DNA of 64,000 nucleotides from Mytilus californianus (Eukaryota > Mollusca > Bivalvia > Mytilida > Mytilidae). The stretch is taken from the NCBI RefSeq assembly GCF_021869535.1, contig NW_026262593.1, forward strand, positions 67,668,322 to 67,732,321, written 5' to 3'. Under the pieces are notes generated by a model, which saw only the letters and a list, made by a program, of their open reading frames with translations, searched no databases and was not told where the DNA came from. Shown here in pieces: positions 1 to 11,852 of the stretch. A program made the translations under genes and the position numbers. Positions within the stretch are counted from its first letter, which is position 1. Every line of letters begins with the position of its first letter.

Positions 1-399
1 GTTTCTCAGTCCATTTGCTCTCTAAGGATATATAGGATATACCTGTTATTAGTGGATTCAAGGGCTAAAAACTCGATTATATCGTGCTTGGTCATGTATT
101 TTCTCTTTGGTAAGTTTGACCGTTTTCGGTATGTTGGTGCTGAGTAATCCTTAACCCAGATCAGTGCACTCTGTTCAATACTTAACTTTTGTTGCCCAGT
201 ATATTAGCTTTCTTGGGATATAGAGGGTTTACCTGTTTTTAGGGGATTCACGGGTGCAAAACTCGATCATGTCGTGCTTGGTCATATGTATTTTTTCTTA
301 GGTTTGGTTTGGCCGTTTTCGGTATGTTGTCAATCAATAATCCTTCACCCGAATCTGTGCACTTTATTTAGTACTTAACTTTTGTTTATTAGTCCATTT

Positions 400-1600
400 G
401 CTTTTTTAGGATATATAGGATATACCTGTTTTTAGTGGATTCAAGGGCAAAAAACTCGATTATATCGTGCTTGGTGATGTATTTTTTCTTTGGTAAGTTC
501 GACCGCTTTCGGTATGTTGGTGCTCAGTAATCCATAACCCAGATCAGTGCAATCTGTCCAATACTTAACTTTGGTTGCCCAGTATATTAGTTTTCTTGGG
601 ATATATAGGATATACTTGTTTTTAGAGGATTCATGGGGTTCAAAACTCTATCATATCGTGCTTGGTCATGTATTTTTTCTTAGGTTATGTTCGGCCGTTT
701 TCGTTATGTTGTCAATCAATAATTCCTAACCCAGATCTGTGCACTTTATGCAGTACTTAATTTTTGTTGCCCATTCCATTTGCTTTCTTATGTTATTCAG
801 AATGTACCTGTTATTAGGGGATTCTAGGACTGAAAACTCCATCATATCGTGATTGGTCATGTATTTTTTCTTTGGTAAGTTTGGTTGTTTTCGGTATGTT
901 GGCGCTCAGTTATCCTTAACCCGGATCAGTGCACTCTGTTCAATAGTTAACTTTTGATGCCCAGTATATTAACTTTCTTGAGATATATAGGGTATACCTG
1001 TTTTTAGAGGATTCAAGGGTTAAAAACTCGATCATATCGTGCTTGGTCATGTATTTTTTCTTAGGTTATGTTCGGCCGTTTTCGGTATGTTGTCAATCAA
1101 TTATTCTTAACCAGGATCTGTGCACTTTAGTCACTACGTAACTTTCGTTGCCCATTCCGTTTGCTTTCTTATTTTATTCAGGATGTACCTGTTATTAGGG
1201 GATTCTAGGGCTAAAAACTCGATCATATCGTGCTTGGTCATGTATTTTTTCTTTGGTAAGTTCGACCGTTTTCGGTATGTTGGCTCTCAGTAATCCTCAT
1301 TCCGGATCAGTGCACTCTATTCAATACTAAAATTTTGTTGCTCAGTATATTAGATGTCTTGAGATATATAGGGTATACCTGTTTTTAGAGGATTCAAGGG
1401 AGCAAAACTCGATCATATCGTGCTTGGTCAGATATCTTTTTCGGTTAGGTTCGGCCGTTTTCGGTATGTTGTCAATCAATAATCCTTAACCTGGATCTGG
1501 GCACTTTATGCAGTGCTTAACGTTTGTTGCCCAGTCCATTTGCTTTCTTATGATATATAGGATATACCTGTTTTTAGGGGATTCAAGGGCTAAAAACTCG
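400..1600 (+). repeat. First copy of 1523-bp internal duplication
   Basis: This block recurs 1523 bp downstream (8 monomers) with no difference that I could see over about 1.2 kb. It includes private variants such as gactgaaaactccatc, attcagaatgtacc and caattattcttaacc, which are rare elsewhere. Edges are approximate because the flanks are homologous monomers. Confidence 0.85.
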
Positions 1601-1922
1601 ATCATATCGTGCATGGTCATGTAGTTTTTCTTTGGTAAGTTTGGCTGTTTCCGGTATGTTGGCGCTCAGTTATCCTTAACCAGGAACTGTGCACTCTTTT
1701 CAATACTTAACTTTTGTTGCCCAGTATATCAGTTTTCTTGGGTTATAAAGAGTTTACCTGTTTTTAGAGGATTCAAGGGTTCAAAACTCGATCATGTCGT
1801 TCTTTGTCATGTATTTACTCTTATGTTAGGTTCGGCCGTTTTCGGTATGTTGTCAATCAAGTATCCTTAACCCTGATCTGTGCACTTTATTCAGTACTTA
1901 TCGTTTGTTGCCCAGTCCATTT

Positions 1923-3123
1923 GCTTTCTTAGGATATATAGGATATACCTGTTTTTAGTGGATTCAAGGGCAAAAAACTCGATTATATCGTGCTTGGTGA
2001 TGTATTTTTTCTTTGGTAAGTTCGACCGCTTTCGGTATGTTGGTGCTCAGTAATCCATAACCCAGATCAGTGCAATCTGTCCAATACTTAACTTTGGTTG
2101 CCCAGTATATTAGTTTTCTTGGGATATATAGGATATACTTGTTTTTAGAGGATTCATGGGGTTCAAAACTCTATCATATCGTGCTTGGTCATGTATTTTT
2201 TCTTAGGTTATGTTCGGCCGTTTTCGTTATGTTGTCAATCAATAATTCCTAACCCAGATCTGTGCACTTTATGCAGTACTTAATTTTTGTTGCCCATTCC
2301 ATTTGCTTTCTTATGTTATTCAGAATGTACCTGTTATTAGGGGATTCTAGGACTGAAAACTCCATCATATCGTGATTGGTCATGTATTTTTTCTTTGGTA
2401 AGTTTGGTTGTTTTCGGTATGTTGGCGCTCAGTTATCCTTAACCCGGATCAGTGCACTCTGTTCAATAGTTAACTTTTGATGCCCAGTATATTAACTTTC
2501 TTGAGATATATAGGGTATACCTGTTTTTAGAGGATTCAAGGGTTAAAAACTCGATCATATCGTGCTTGGTCATGTATTTTTTCTTAGGTTATGTTCGGCC
2601 GTTTTCGGTATGTTGTCAATCAATTATTCTTAACCAGGATCTGTGCACTTTAGTCACTACGTAACTTTCGTTGCCCATTCCGTTTGCTTTCTTATTTTAT
2701 TCAGGATGTACCTGTTATTAGGGGATTCTAGGGCTAAAAACTCGATCATATCGTGCTTGGTCATGTATTTTTTCTTTGGTAAGTTCGACCGTTTTCGGTA
2801 TGTTGGCTCTCAGTAATCCTCATTCCGGATCAGTGCACTCTATTCAATACTAAAATTTTGTTGCTCAGTATATTAGATGTCTTGAGATATATAGGGTATA
2901 CCTGTTTTTAGAGGATTCAAGGGAGCAAAACTCGATCATATCGTGCTTGGTCAGATATCTTTTTCGGTTAGGTTCGGCCGTTTTCGGTATGTTGTCAATC
3001 AATAATCCTTAACCTGGATCTGGGCACTTTATGCAGTGCTTAACGTTTGTTGCCCAGTCCATTTGCTTTCTTATGATATATAGGATATACCTGTTTTTAG
3101 GGGATTCAAGGGCTAAAAACTCA
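1923..3123 (+). repeat. Second copy of 1523-bp internal duplication
   Basis: Matches about 400-1600 at an offset of 1523 bp, including the private variants. It starts inside an a6/a2 hybrid monomer and ends near 3123 inside a hybrid in which an a5 head runs into a b7 tail. Confidence 0.85.
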
Positions 3124-3235
3124 ATCTTATCGTGCTTGGTCATGTATTTTTTCTTAGGTTAGGTTCGGCCCTTTTCGGTATACTAGTATTGTCAATCAAT
3201 AATCCCTAAACCGGATCTGTGCCCTTTATTCAGCA
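3040..3235 (+). repeat. Hybrid monomer a5/b7
   Basis: The head is A type (ccatttgctttcttatgata, ttaggggattcaagggct). After ctcaatcttatcgtgc it continues as B type (ttcttaggttaggttcggcc, then the b7-specific tatactagtattg and gtcaatcaataatcc). It follows a B monomer and precedes an A monomer, so it marks an exchange junction near 3110-3150. Confidence 0.8.
3180..3189. other. 10-bp perfect palindrome ATACTAGTAT in b7
   Basis: A self-complementary 10-mer that comes with a few extra bases in the b7 monomer and is absent from other monomer types. It also occurs at 8133-8142 and 22885-22894 and in most other b7 copies. Function unknown. Confidence 0.7.
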
Positions 3236-5523
3236 CTTACCTTTTGTTGCCTAGTTCATTTGCTTTCTTAAGATATGTAGGACATACCTGTTATTAGAGG
3301 GTTCAAGGGCTAAAAACTCGATCATATCGTGATTGGTCATGTAATTTTTCTTTGGTAAGTTTTGCCGTTTTCGGTATGTTGGCGCTCAGTTATCCTTAAC
3401 CCGGATCATTGCACTCTGTTCAATACTTAACTTTTGTGGCCCAGTATATTAGATTTCTTGGGATATATAGGATATAACTGTTTTTAGATGATTCAAGGTT
3501 TCAAAACTCGATCACATCGCGCTTGGTCATGTATTTTTTCTTTGGTAAGTTGGCCGTTTTCGGTATGTTGGCGCTCAGTAATCCTTATTCAGGAACTGTG
3601 CACTTTATTCAGTACTTAACTTCTATTGCCCAGTCGATTTGCCTTTTTAGGATATATAGGATATACCTGTCATTAGGGGATTCAAGAGCTGTAAACTCGA
3701 TCATATCGTGCTTGGGCATGTAATTTTTCTTTTGGAATTTTGGCGGTTTTCGATATGTTGGCGCTCGGTTATCCTTAACCCAGATCAGTGCACTCTGTTA
3801 AATCCTTTACTTTTGTTGCCTTGTCCATTTGCTTTCTTCACGTATAGAGGATATGCCTGTTATTAGGGTACTAAAGGTTTAAAAACTCGATCATATCGTG
3901 CTTGGTCGTGTATTTTTTCTTTGGTAAGTTTTGCCGTTTTCGGTATGTTGGTGCTCAGTAATCCTTAACCCGGATCAGTGCAGTCTGTTCAATACTAAAC
4001 TTTTGTGGCCCAGTATATTAGATTTCTTGGGATATATAGGGTATACCTGTTTTTAGAGGATTCAAGGGTTGAGAATTCGATCATATCGTGCTTGCCCATG
4101 TATTTTTTCTTAGGTTAGGTTCAGCCGTTTTCGATATGTTGTCAATCAATATTCCTTAACCCGGATCTGTACACTTTATTCAGTACTTAACTATTGTTGC
4201 CCATTTCATTTGCTTTATTAGGATATAAAGGATATACATGTTATTAGGGGATTCAAGGTCTAAAAACTCAATCATATCGTGCTTGGTCAGGTATTTTTTC
4301 TTAGGTTATGTTCGGCGATTTTCGGTATGTTGTCAGTCAATTTTCCTTAACCCGGACCTGTGCAATTTATTCAGTGCTTAACTTTTGTTGCCGAATCCAT
4401 TTGCTGTCTTAGGATGTATAGGATATACCTGTTATTAGGGTATTCCAGGGCTAAAAACTAGATCATATCATGCTTGTTCATGTATTTTTTATTTGGTAAG
4501 TTCGACCGTTTTCGGTATGTTGGTGCTCAGTAATCCTTAACCCGGATCAGTGCACTCTATTCAATATTTTACTTTTTTTGCCCAGTATATTAGCTTTCAA
4601 GGGATATATAGGATATAATTGTTTTTAGAGGATTCATGGGGTTCAAAACTCTATCATATCGTGCTTGGTCATGTATTTTTTCTTAGGTTATGTTCGGCCG
4701 TTTTCGTTATGTTGTCAATCAATAATTCCTAACCCAGATCTGTGCACTTTATGCAGTACTTAATTTTTGTTGCCCATTCCATTTGCTTTCTTATGTTATT
4801 CAGGATGTACCTGTTATTAGGGGATTCTAGGACTAAAAACTCGATCATATCGTGATTGGTCATGTATTTTTTCTTTGGTAAGTTTGGTTGTTTTCGGTAT
4901 GTTGGCGCTCAGTTATCCTTAACCCGGATCAGTGCACTCTGTTCAATAGTTAACTTTTGATGCCCAGTATATTAACTTTCTTGAGATATATAGGGTATAC
5001 CTGTTTTTAGAGGATTCAAGGGTTCAAAACTCGATCATATCGTGCTTGGTCATGTATTTTTTCTTAGATTATGTTCGGCCGTTTTCGGTATGTTGTCAAT
5101 CAATAATTCTTAACCCGGATCTGTGCACTTTAGTCACTACGTAACTTTCGTTGCCCATTCCGTTTGCTTTCTTATTTTATTCAGGATGTACCTGTTATTA
5201 TGGGATTCTAGGGCTAAAAACTCGATCATATCGTGCTTGGTCATGTATTTTTTATTTGGTAAGTTCGACCGTTTTCGGTATGTTGGTGCTCAGTAATCCT
5301 TAACCCGGATCAGTGCACTCTATTCAATATTTTACTTTTTTTGCCCAGTATATTAGCTTTCAAGGGATATATACCTGTTTTAAGAGGATTCACGGGTGCA
5401 AAACTCGATCATATCGTGCTTAGTCATGTATTTTTTCTTAGATTAGGTTTGGCCGTTTTCGGTATGTTGTCAATCAATATTCCTTAACCAGGATCTGTGC
5501 ACTTAATTCAGTACTTAGCTGTT

Positions 5524-8500
5524 GTTTCTCAGTCCATTTGCTCTCTAAGGATATATAGGATATACCTGTTATTAGTGGATTCAAGGGCTAAAAACTCGAT
5601 TATATCGTGCTTGGTCATGTATTTTCTCTTCGGTAAGTTCGACCGTTTTCGGTATGTTGGTGCTGAGTAATCCTTAACCCAGATCAGTGCACTCTGTTCA
5701 ATACTTAACTTTTGTTGCCCAGTATATTAGTTTTCTTGGTATATATAGGGTTTACCTGTTTTTAGGGGATTCACGGGTGCAAAACTCGATCATGTCGTGC
5801 TTGGTCATATGTATTTTTTCTTAGGTTTGGTTTGGCCGTTTTCGGTATGTTGTCAATCAATAATCCTTAACCCGGATCTGTGCACTTTATTTAGTACTTA
5901 ACTTTTGTTTATTAGTCCATTTGCTTTTTTAGGATATATAGGATATACCGGTTTTTAGTGGATTCAAGGGCTAAAAACTCGATTATATCGTGCTTGTTGA
6001 TGTATTTTTTCTTTGGTAAGTTTGACCGCTTTCGGTATGTTGGTGCTCAGTAATCCATAACCCAGATCAGTGCAATCTGTTCAATACTTAACTTTGGTTG
6101 CCCGGTATATTAGTTTTCTTGGGATATATAGGATATACTTGTTTTTAGAGGATTCATGGGGTTCAAAACTCTATCATATCGTGCTTTGTCATGTATTTTT
6201 TCTTAGGTTATGTTCGGCCGTTTTCGTTATGTTGTCAATCAATAATTCCTAACCCAGATCTGTGCACTTTATGCAGTACTTAATTTGTGTTGCCCATTCC
6301 ATTTGCTTTCTTATGTTATTCAGGATGTACCTGTTATTAGGGGATTCTAGGACTAAAAACTCGATCATATCGTGATTGGTCATGTATTTTTTCTGTGGTA
6401 AGTTTGGTTGTTTTCGGTATAATGGCGCTCAGTTATCCTTAACCCGGATCAGTGCACTCTGTTCAATAGTTAACTTTTGATGCCCAGTATATTAACTTTC
6501 TTGAGATATATAGGGTATACCTGTTTTTAGGGGATTCAAGGGTTAAAAACTCGATCATATCGTGCTTGGTCATGTATTTTTTCTTAGGTTATGTTCGGCC
6601 GTTTTCGGTATGTTGTCAATCAATAATTCTTAACCAGGATCTGTGCACTTTAGTCACTACGTAACTTTCGTTGACCATTCCGTTTGCTTTCTTATTTTAT
6701 TCAGGATGTACCTGTTATTAGGGGATTCTAGGGCTAAAAACTCGATCATATCGTGCTTGGTCATGTATTTTTTCTTTGGTAAGTTCGACCGTTTTCGGTA
6801 TGTTGGCTCTCAGTAATCCTCATTCCGGATCAGTGCACTCTATTCAATACTAAAATTTTGTTGCTCAGTATATTAGATGTCTTGAGATATATAGGGTATA
6901 CCTGTTTTTAGAGGATTCAAGGGAGCAAACCTCGATCATATCGTGCTTGGTCAGATATTTTTTTCGGTTAGGTTCGGCCGTTTTCGGTATGTTGTCAATC
7001 AATAATCCTTAACCTGGATCTGTGCACTTTATGCAGTGCTTAATGTTTGTTGCCCAGTCCATTTGCTTTCTTATGATATATAGGATATACCTGTTTTTAG
7101 GGGATTCAAGGGCTAAAAACTCGATCATATCGTGCATGGTCATGTATTTTTTCTTTGGTAAGTTTGGCTGTTTCCGGTATGTTGGCGCTCAGTTATCCTT
7201 AACCAGGAACTGTGCACTCTTTTCAATACTTAACTTTTGTTGCCCAGTATATCAGTTTTCTTATGTTATAAAGAGTTTACCTGTTTTTAGAGGATTCAAG
7301 GGTTCAAAACTCGATCATGTCGTTCTTTTTCATGTATTTACTCTTATGTTAGGTTCGGCCGTTTTCGGTATGTTGTCAATCAAGTATCATTAACCCTGAT
7401 CTGTGCACTTTATTCAGTACTTAACGTTTGTTGCCCAGTCCATTTGCTTTCTTAGGATATATAGGATATACCTGTTATAAGGGGATTCTAGGGCAAAAAA
7501 CTTAATCTTATCGTGCTTGGTCATGTATTTTTTCTTTGGTAAGTTTGACCGTTTTCGGTATGTTTGCGCTCAGTTATCATTAACCCGGATCAGTGCACTC
7601 TGTTCAGTATTAAACGTTTGTTGCCTAGTATGTTAGCTATCTTGAGATATATAGGGTATACCTGTTTTTAGAGAATTCAAGCGTTCAAAACACGATCATA
7701 TCGTGCTTGGTCATGTATTTTTTCTTATGTTAGGTTCGGCCGTTTTCGTTATGTTGTCAATCAATAATCCTTAACCCAGATCTGTGCACTTTATTCCGTA
7801 CTTAACTTTCGCTGCCCTGTCCATTTGCTTTCTTAGGATATATATAGGATATACCTGTTATTAAAGGATTCAAGGGCTGAAAACTCGATCACATCGTGCT
7901 TGGACATGTATTATTTCTTTTGGAATTTTGGCCGTTTTCGATATGTTGGCGCTCAGTTCTCCTTAACCCGGACCAGTGCACTCTGTTCAATACTTAACAT
8001 TTATTGCCCAGTATATTATCTTTCTTGGGATATATAGGGTATATCTGTTTTTAGAGGATTCAAGGGTTCAAAACTCGATCATATTGTACTTGGTCATGTA
8101 TTTTTCTTAGGTTAGGTTCGGCCCTTTTCGGTATACTAGTATTGTCAATCAATAATCCCTAAACCGGATCTGTGCCCTTTATTCAGCACTTACCTTTTGT
8201 TGCCTAGTTCATTTGCTTTCTTAAGATATGTAGGACATACCTGTTATTAGAGGGTTCAAGGGCTAAAAACTCGATCATATCGTGATTGGTCATGTAATTT
8301 TTCTTTGGTAAGTTTTGCCGTTTTCGGTATGTTGGCGCTCAGTTATCCTTAACCCGGATCATTGCACTCTGTTCAATACTTAACTTTTGTGGCCCAGTAT
8401 ATTAGATTTCTTGGGATATATAGGATATAACTGTTTTTAGATGATTCAAGGTTTCAAAACTCGATCACATCGTGCTTGGTCATGTATTTTTTCTTTGGTA

Positions 8501-10138
8501 AGTTGGCCGTTTTCGGTATGTTGGCGCTCAGTAATCCTTATTCAGGAACTGTGCACTTTATTCAGTACTTAACTTCTATTGCCCAGTCGATTTGCCTTCT
8601 TAGGATATATAGGATATACCTGTCATTAGGGGATTCAAGAGCTGTAAACTCGATCATATCGTGCTTGGACATGTAATTTTTCTTTTGGAATTTTGGCGGT
8701 TTTCGATATGTTGGCGCTCGGTTATCCTTAACCCAGATCAGTGCACTCTGTTAAATCCTTTACTTTTGTTGCCTTGTCCATTTGCTTTCTTCACGTATAG
8801 AGGATATGCCTGTTATTAGGGTACTAAAGGTCTAAAAACTCGATCATATCGTGCTTGGTCGTGTATTTTTTCTTTGGTAAGTTTTGCCGTTTTCGGTATG
8901 TTGGTGCTCAGTAATCCTTAACCCGGATCAGTGCAGTCTGTTCAATACTAAACTTTTGTGGCCCAGTATATTAGATTTCTTGGGATATATAGGGTATACC
9001 TGTTTTTAGAGGATTCAATGGTTGAGAATTCGTTCATATCGTGCTTGCCCATGTATTTTTTCTTAGGTTAGGTTCGGCCGTTATCGATATGTTGTCAATC
9101 AATAATCCTTAATCGGGATCTGTACACTTTATTCAGTAGATAACTTCTACTGTCCATTCCATTTGCTTTCTTAGGATATATATAGAGATTATATACCTGT
9201 TATTAAGGGATTCAAGGGCTAAAAACTCGATCATATCTTGAGATATATAGGGTATAAAATCCTAAGATTGCTTTCGTGCTTGGTCATGTATTTTTTCTTT
9301 GGTGAGTTTGACCGTTTTCGGTATGTTGGCGCTCAGTAATCCTTAACCCGGACCAGTGCTCTCTGTTCAATACTTAACATTTATTGCCCAGTATATTATC
9401 TTTCTTGGGATATATAGGGTATATCCGTTTTTTGAGGATTCAAGGGTTCAAAACTCGATCATATTGTGCTTGGTCATGTTTTTTTTCTTAGGTTAGGTTC
9501 AGCCGTTTTCGATATGTTGTCAATCAATATTCCTTAACCCGGATCTGTACACTTTATTCAGTACTTAACTATTGTTGCCCATTTCATTTGCTTTATTAGG
9601 ATATATAGGATATACATGTTATTAGGGGATTCAAGGTCTAAAAACTCAATCATATCGTGCTTGGTCAGGTATTTTTTCTTAGGTTATGTTCGGCGATTTT
9701 CGGTATGTTGTCAGTCAATTTTCCTTAACCCGGATCTGTGCAATTTATTCAGTGCTTAACTTTTGTTGCCGAATCCATTTGCTGTCTTAGGATATATAGG
9801 ATATACCTGTTATTAGGGGATTCCAGGGCTAAAAACTAGATCATATCATGCTTGTTCATGTATTTTTTATTTGGTAAGTTCGACCGTTTTCGGTATGTTG
9901 GTGCTCAGTAATCCTTAACCCGGATCAGTGCACTCTATTCAATATTTTACTTTTTTTGCCCAGTATATTAGCTTTCAAGGGATATATACCTGTTTTAAGA
10001 GGATTCACGGGTGCAAAACTCGATCATATCGTGCTTAGTCATGTATTTTTTCTTAGGTTAGGTTCGGCCGTTTTCGGTATGTTGTCAATCAATATTCCTT
10101 AACCAGGATCTGTGCACTTAATTCAGTACTTAGCTGTT
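5524..10138 (+). repeat. HOR copy H2, 24-mer with 38-bp insertion (4615 bp)
   Basis: Contains all 24 monomers in canonical order. Its length exceeds the canonical 4576 bp by 39 bp, almost entirely because of the 38-bp insertion in a11 at 9238-9275. It belongs to the first copy of the 8423-bp segmental duplication. Confidence 0.9.
9238..9275 (+). other. 38-bp insertion inside monomer a11 (copy 1)
   Basis: The conserved core gatcatatc|gtgcttgg is split by 38 bases. The inserted bases begin ttgagatatatagggtat, which is B-monomer head sequence, then aaaatcctaag (the reverse complement contains cttaggat, a common A word), then attgctttc. The equivalent site near 23989 has no insertion. It looks like filler DNA copied from nearby monomers during break repair; that mechanism is inference. 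Confidence 0.85.
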
Positions 10139-11852
10139 GTTTCTCAGTCCATTTGCTCTCTATGGATATATAGGATATACCTGTTATTAGTGCATTCAAG
10201 GGCTAAAAACTCGATTATATCGTGCTTGGTCATGTATTTTCTCTTTGGTAAGTTCGACCGTTTTCGGTATGTTGGTGCTGAGTAATCCTTAACCCAGATC
10301 AGTGCACTCTGTTCAATACTTAACTTTTGTTGCCTAGTATATTAGCTTTCTTGGTATATATAGGGTTTACCTGTTTTTAGGGGATTCACGGGTGCAAAAC
10401 TCGATCATGTCGTGCTTGGTCATGTATTTTTTCTTATGTTAGGTTCGGCCGTTTTCGTTATGTTGTCAATCAATAATCCTTAACCCGGATCTGTGCACTT
10501 TATTCCGTAATTAACTTCTGCTGCCCTGTCCATTTGCTTTCTTAGGTTATTTATAGGATATACCTGTTATTAAAGGATTCAAGGGCTGAAAACTCGATCA
10601 CATCGTGCTTGGACATGTATTATTTCTTTTGGAATTTTGGCCGTTTTCGATATGTTGGCGCTCAGTTCTCCTTAACCCGGACCAGTGCACTCTGTTCAAT
10701 ACTTAACATTTATTGCCCAGTATATTATCTTTCTTGGGATATATAGGGTATATCCGTTTTTAGAGGATTCAAGGGTTCAAAACTCGATCATATTGTACTT
10801 GGTCATGTATTTTTCTTAGGTTAGGTTCGGCCTTTTTCGGTATACTAGTATTGTCAATCAATAATCCCTCAACCGGATCTGTGCCCTTTATTCAGCACTT
10901 ACCTTTTGTTGCCTAGTTCATTTGCTTTCTTAAGATATGTAGGACATACCTGTTATTAGAGGGTTCAAGGGCTAAAAACTCGATCATATCGTGATTGGTC
11001 ATGTAATTTTTCTTTGGTAAGTTTTGCCGTTTTCGGTATGTTGGCGCTCAGTTATCCTTAACCCGGATCATTTCACTCTGTTCAATATTTAACGTTTGTG
11101 ACCCAGTATATTAGATTTCTTGGGATATATAGGATATAACTGTTTTTAGATGATTCAAGGTTTCAAAACTCGATCACATCGTGCTTGGTCATGTATTTTT
11201 TCTTTGGTAAGTTTGGTTGTTTTCGGTATGTTGGCGCTCAGTTATCCTTAACCCGGATCAGTGCACTCTGTTCAATAGTTAACTTTTGATGCCCAGTATA
11301 TATCCTTTCTTGAGATATACAGGGTATACCTGTTTTTAGAGGATTCAAGGGTTCAAAACTCGATCATATCGTGCTTGGTCATGTATTTTTTCTTAGGTTA
11401 TGTTCGGCCGTTTTCGGTATGTTGTCAATCAATAATTCTTAACCCGGATCTGTGCACTTTAGTCACTACGTAACTTTCGTTGCCCATTCCGTTTGCTTTC
11501 TTATTTTATTCAAAATGTACCTGTTATTAGGGGATTCTAGGGCTAAAAACTCGATCATATCGTGCTTGGTCATGTATTTTTTATTTAGTAAGTTCGACCG
11601 TTTTCGGTATGTTGGTGCTCAGTAATCCTTAACCCGGATCAGTGCACTCTATTCAATATTTTACTTTTTTTGCTCAGTATATGAGCATTTAAGGGATATA
11701 TACCTGTTTTAAGAGGATTCACGGGTGCAAAACTCGATCATATCGTGCTTAGTCATGTATTTTTTCTTAGGTTAGGTTCGGCCGTTTTCGGTATGTTGTC
11801 AATCAATATTCCTTAACCAGGATCTGTGCACTTAATTCAGTACTTAGCTGTT
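10139..11852 (+). repeat. HOR copy H3, 9-mer (1714 bp)
   Basis: Order: a1, b1 with a b6-type tail, a7 b7 a8, a b8/a3 hybrid, b3, a4, b13. Nine monomers match 1714 bp. The b8 variant (ggatcatttcactctg, tgtgacccag) and the b13 variant (tatatgagcatttaaggg) are shared with H6, H13 and H14. Confidence 0.87.

Larger units (their letters stand above)
1..5523 (+). repeat. HOR copy H1, 29 monomers (5523 bp), rearranged
   Basis: Order read from tags: a1 b1 a2 b2 a3 b3 a4 b4 a5 b5, an a6/a2 hybrid, b2 a3 b3 a4 b4, an a5/b7 hybrid, a8 b8 a9 a10, a b10/b11 hybrid, a12 a13, a b13/b2 hybrid, a3 b3 a4 b13. That is 29 monomers, matching 5523/190.4. It combines an internal 8-monomer duplication with loss of several central monomers. 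The window happens to open exactly at the a1 landmark. Confidence 0.85.

Noticed and set aside
547..729. Recurrent 60-residue open frame in b2 monomers (many copies)
   Set aside because: A by-product of b2 sequence; hydrophobic composition simply reflects T-rich DNA. No codon bias, splice context or homology is evident.
5150..5170. Possible CENP-B box in a4 (tttcgttgcccattccg)
   Set aside because: It resembles the first half of the mammalian box, but the essential A and CGGG positions are not matched. No other word in the monomer fits.
7022..7393. Recurrent 123-residue open frame (also near 15445, 21774, 35480, 42914, 54923, 58730, 60825 and 63491)
   Set aside because: It recurs only because the a5-b5 monomer pair recurs. 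It spans monomer boundaries, ends in the next monomer, has no conserved protein features and changes with every satellite variant. The 190-bp monomer is not a multiple of three, so there is no sustained frame.
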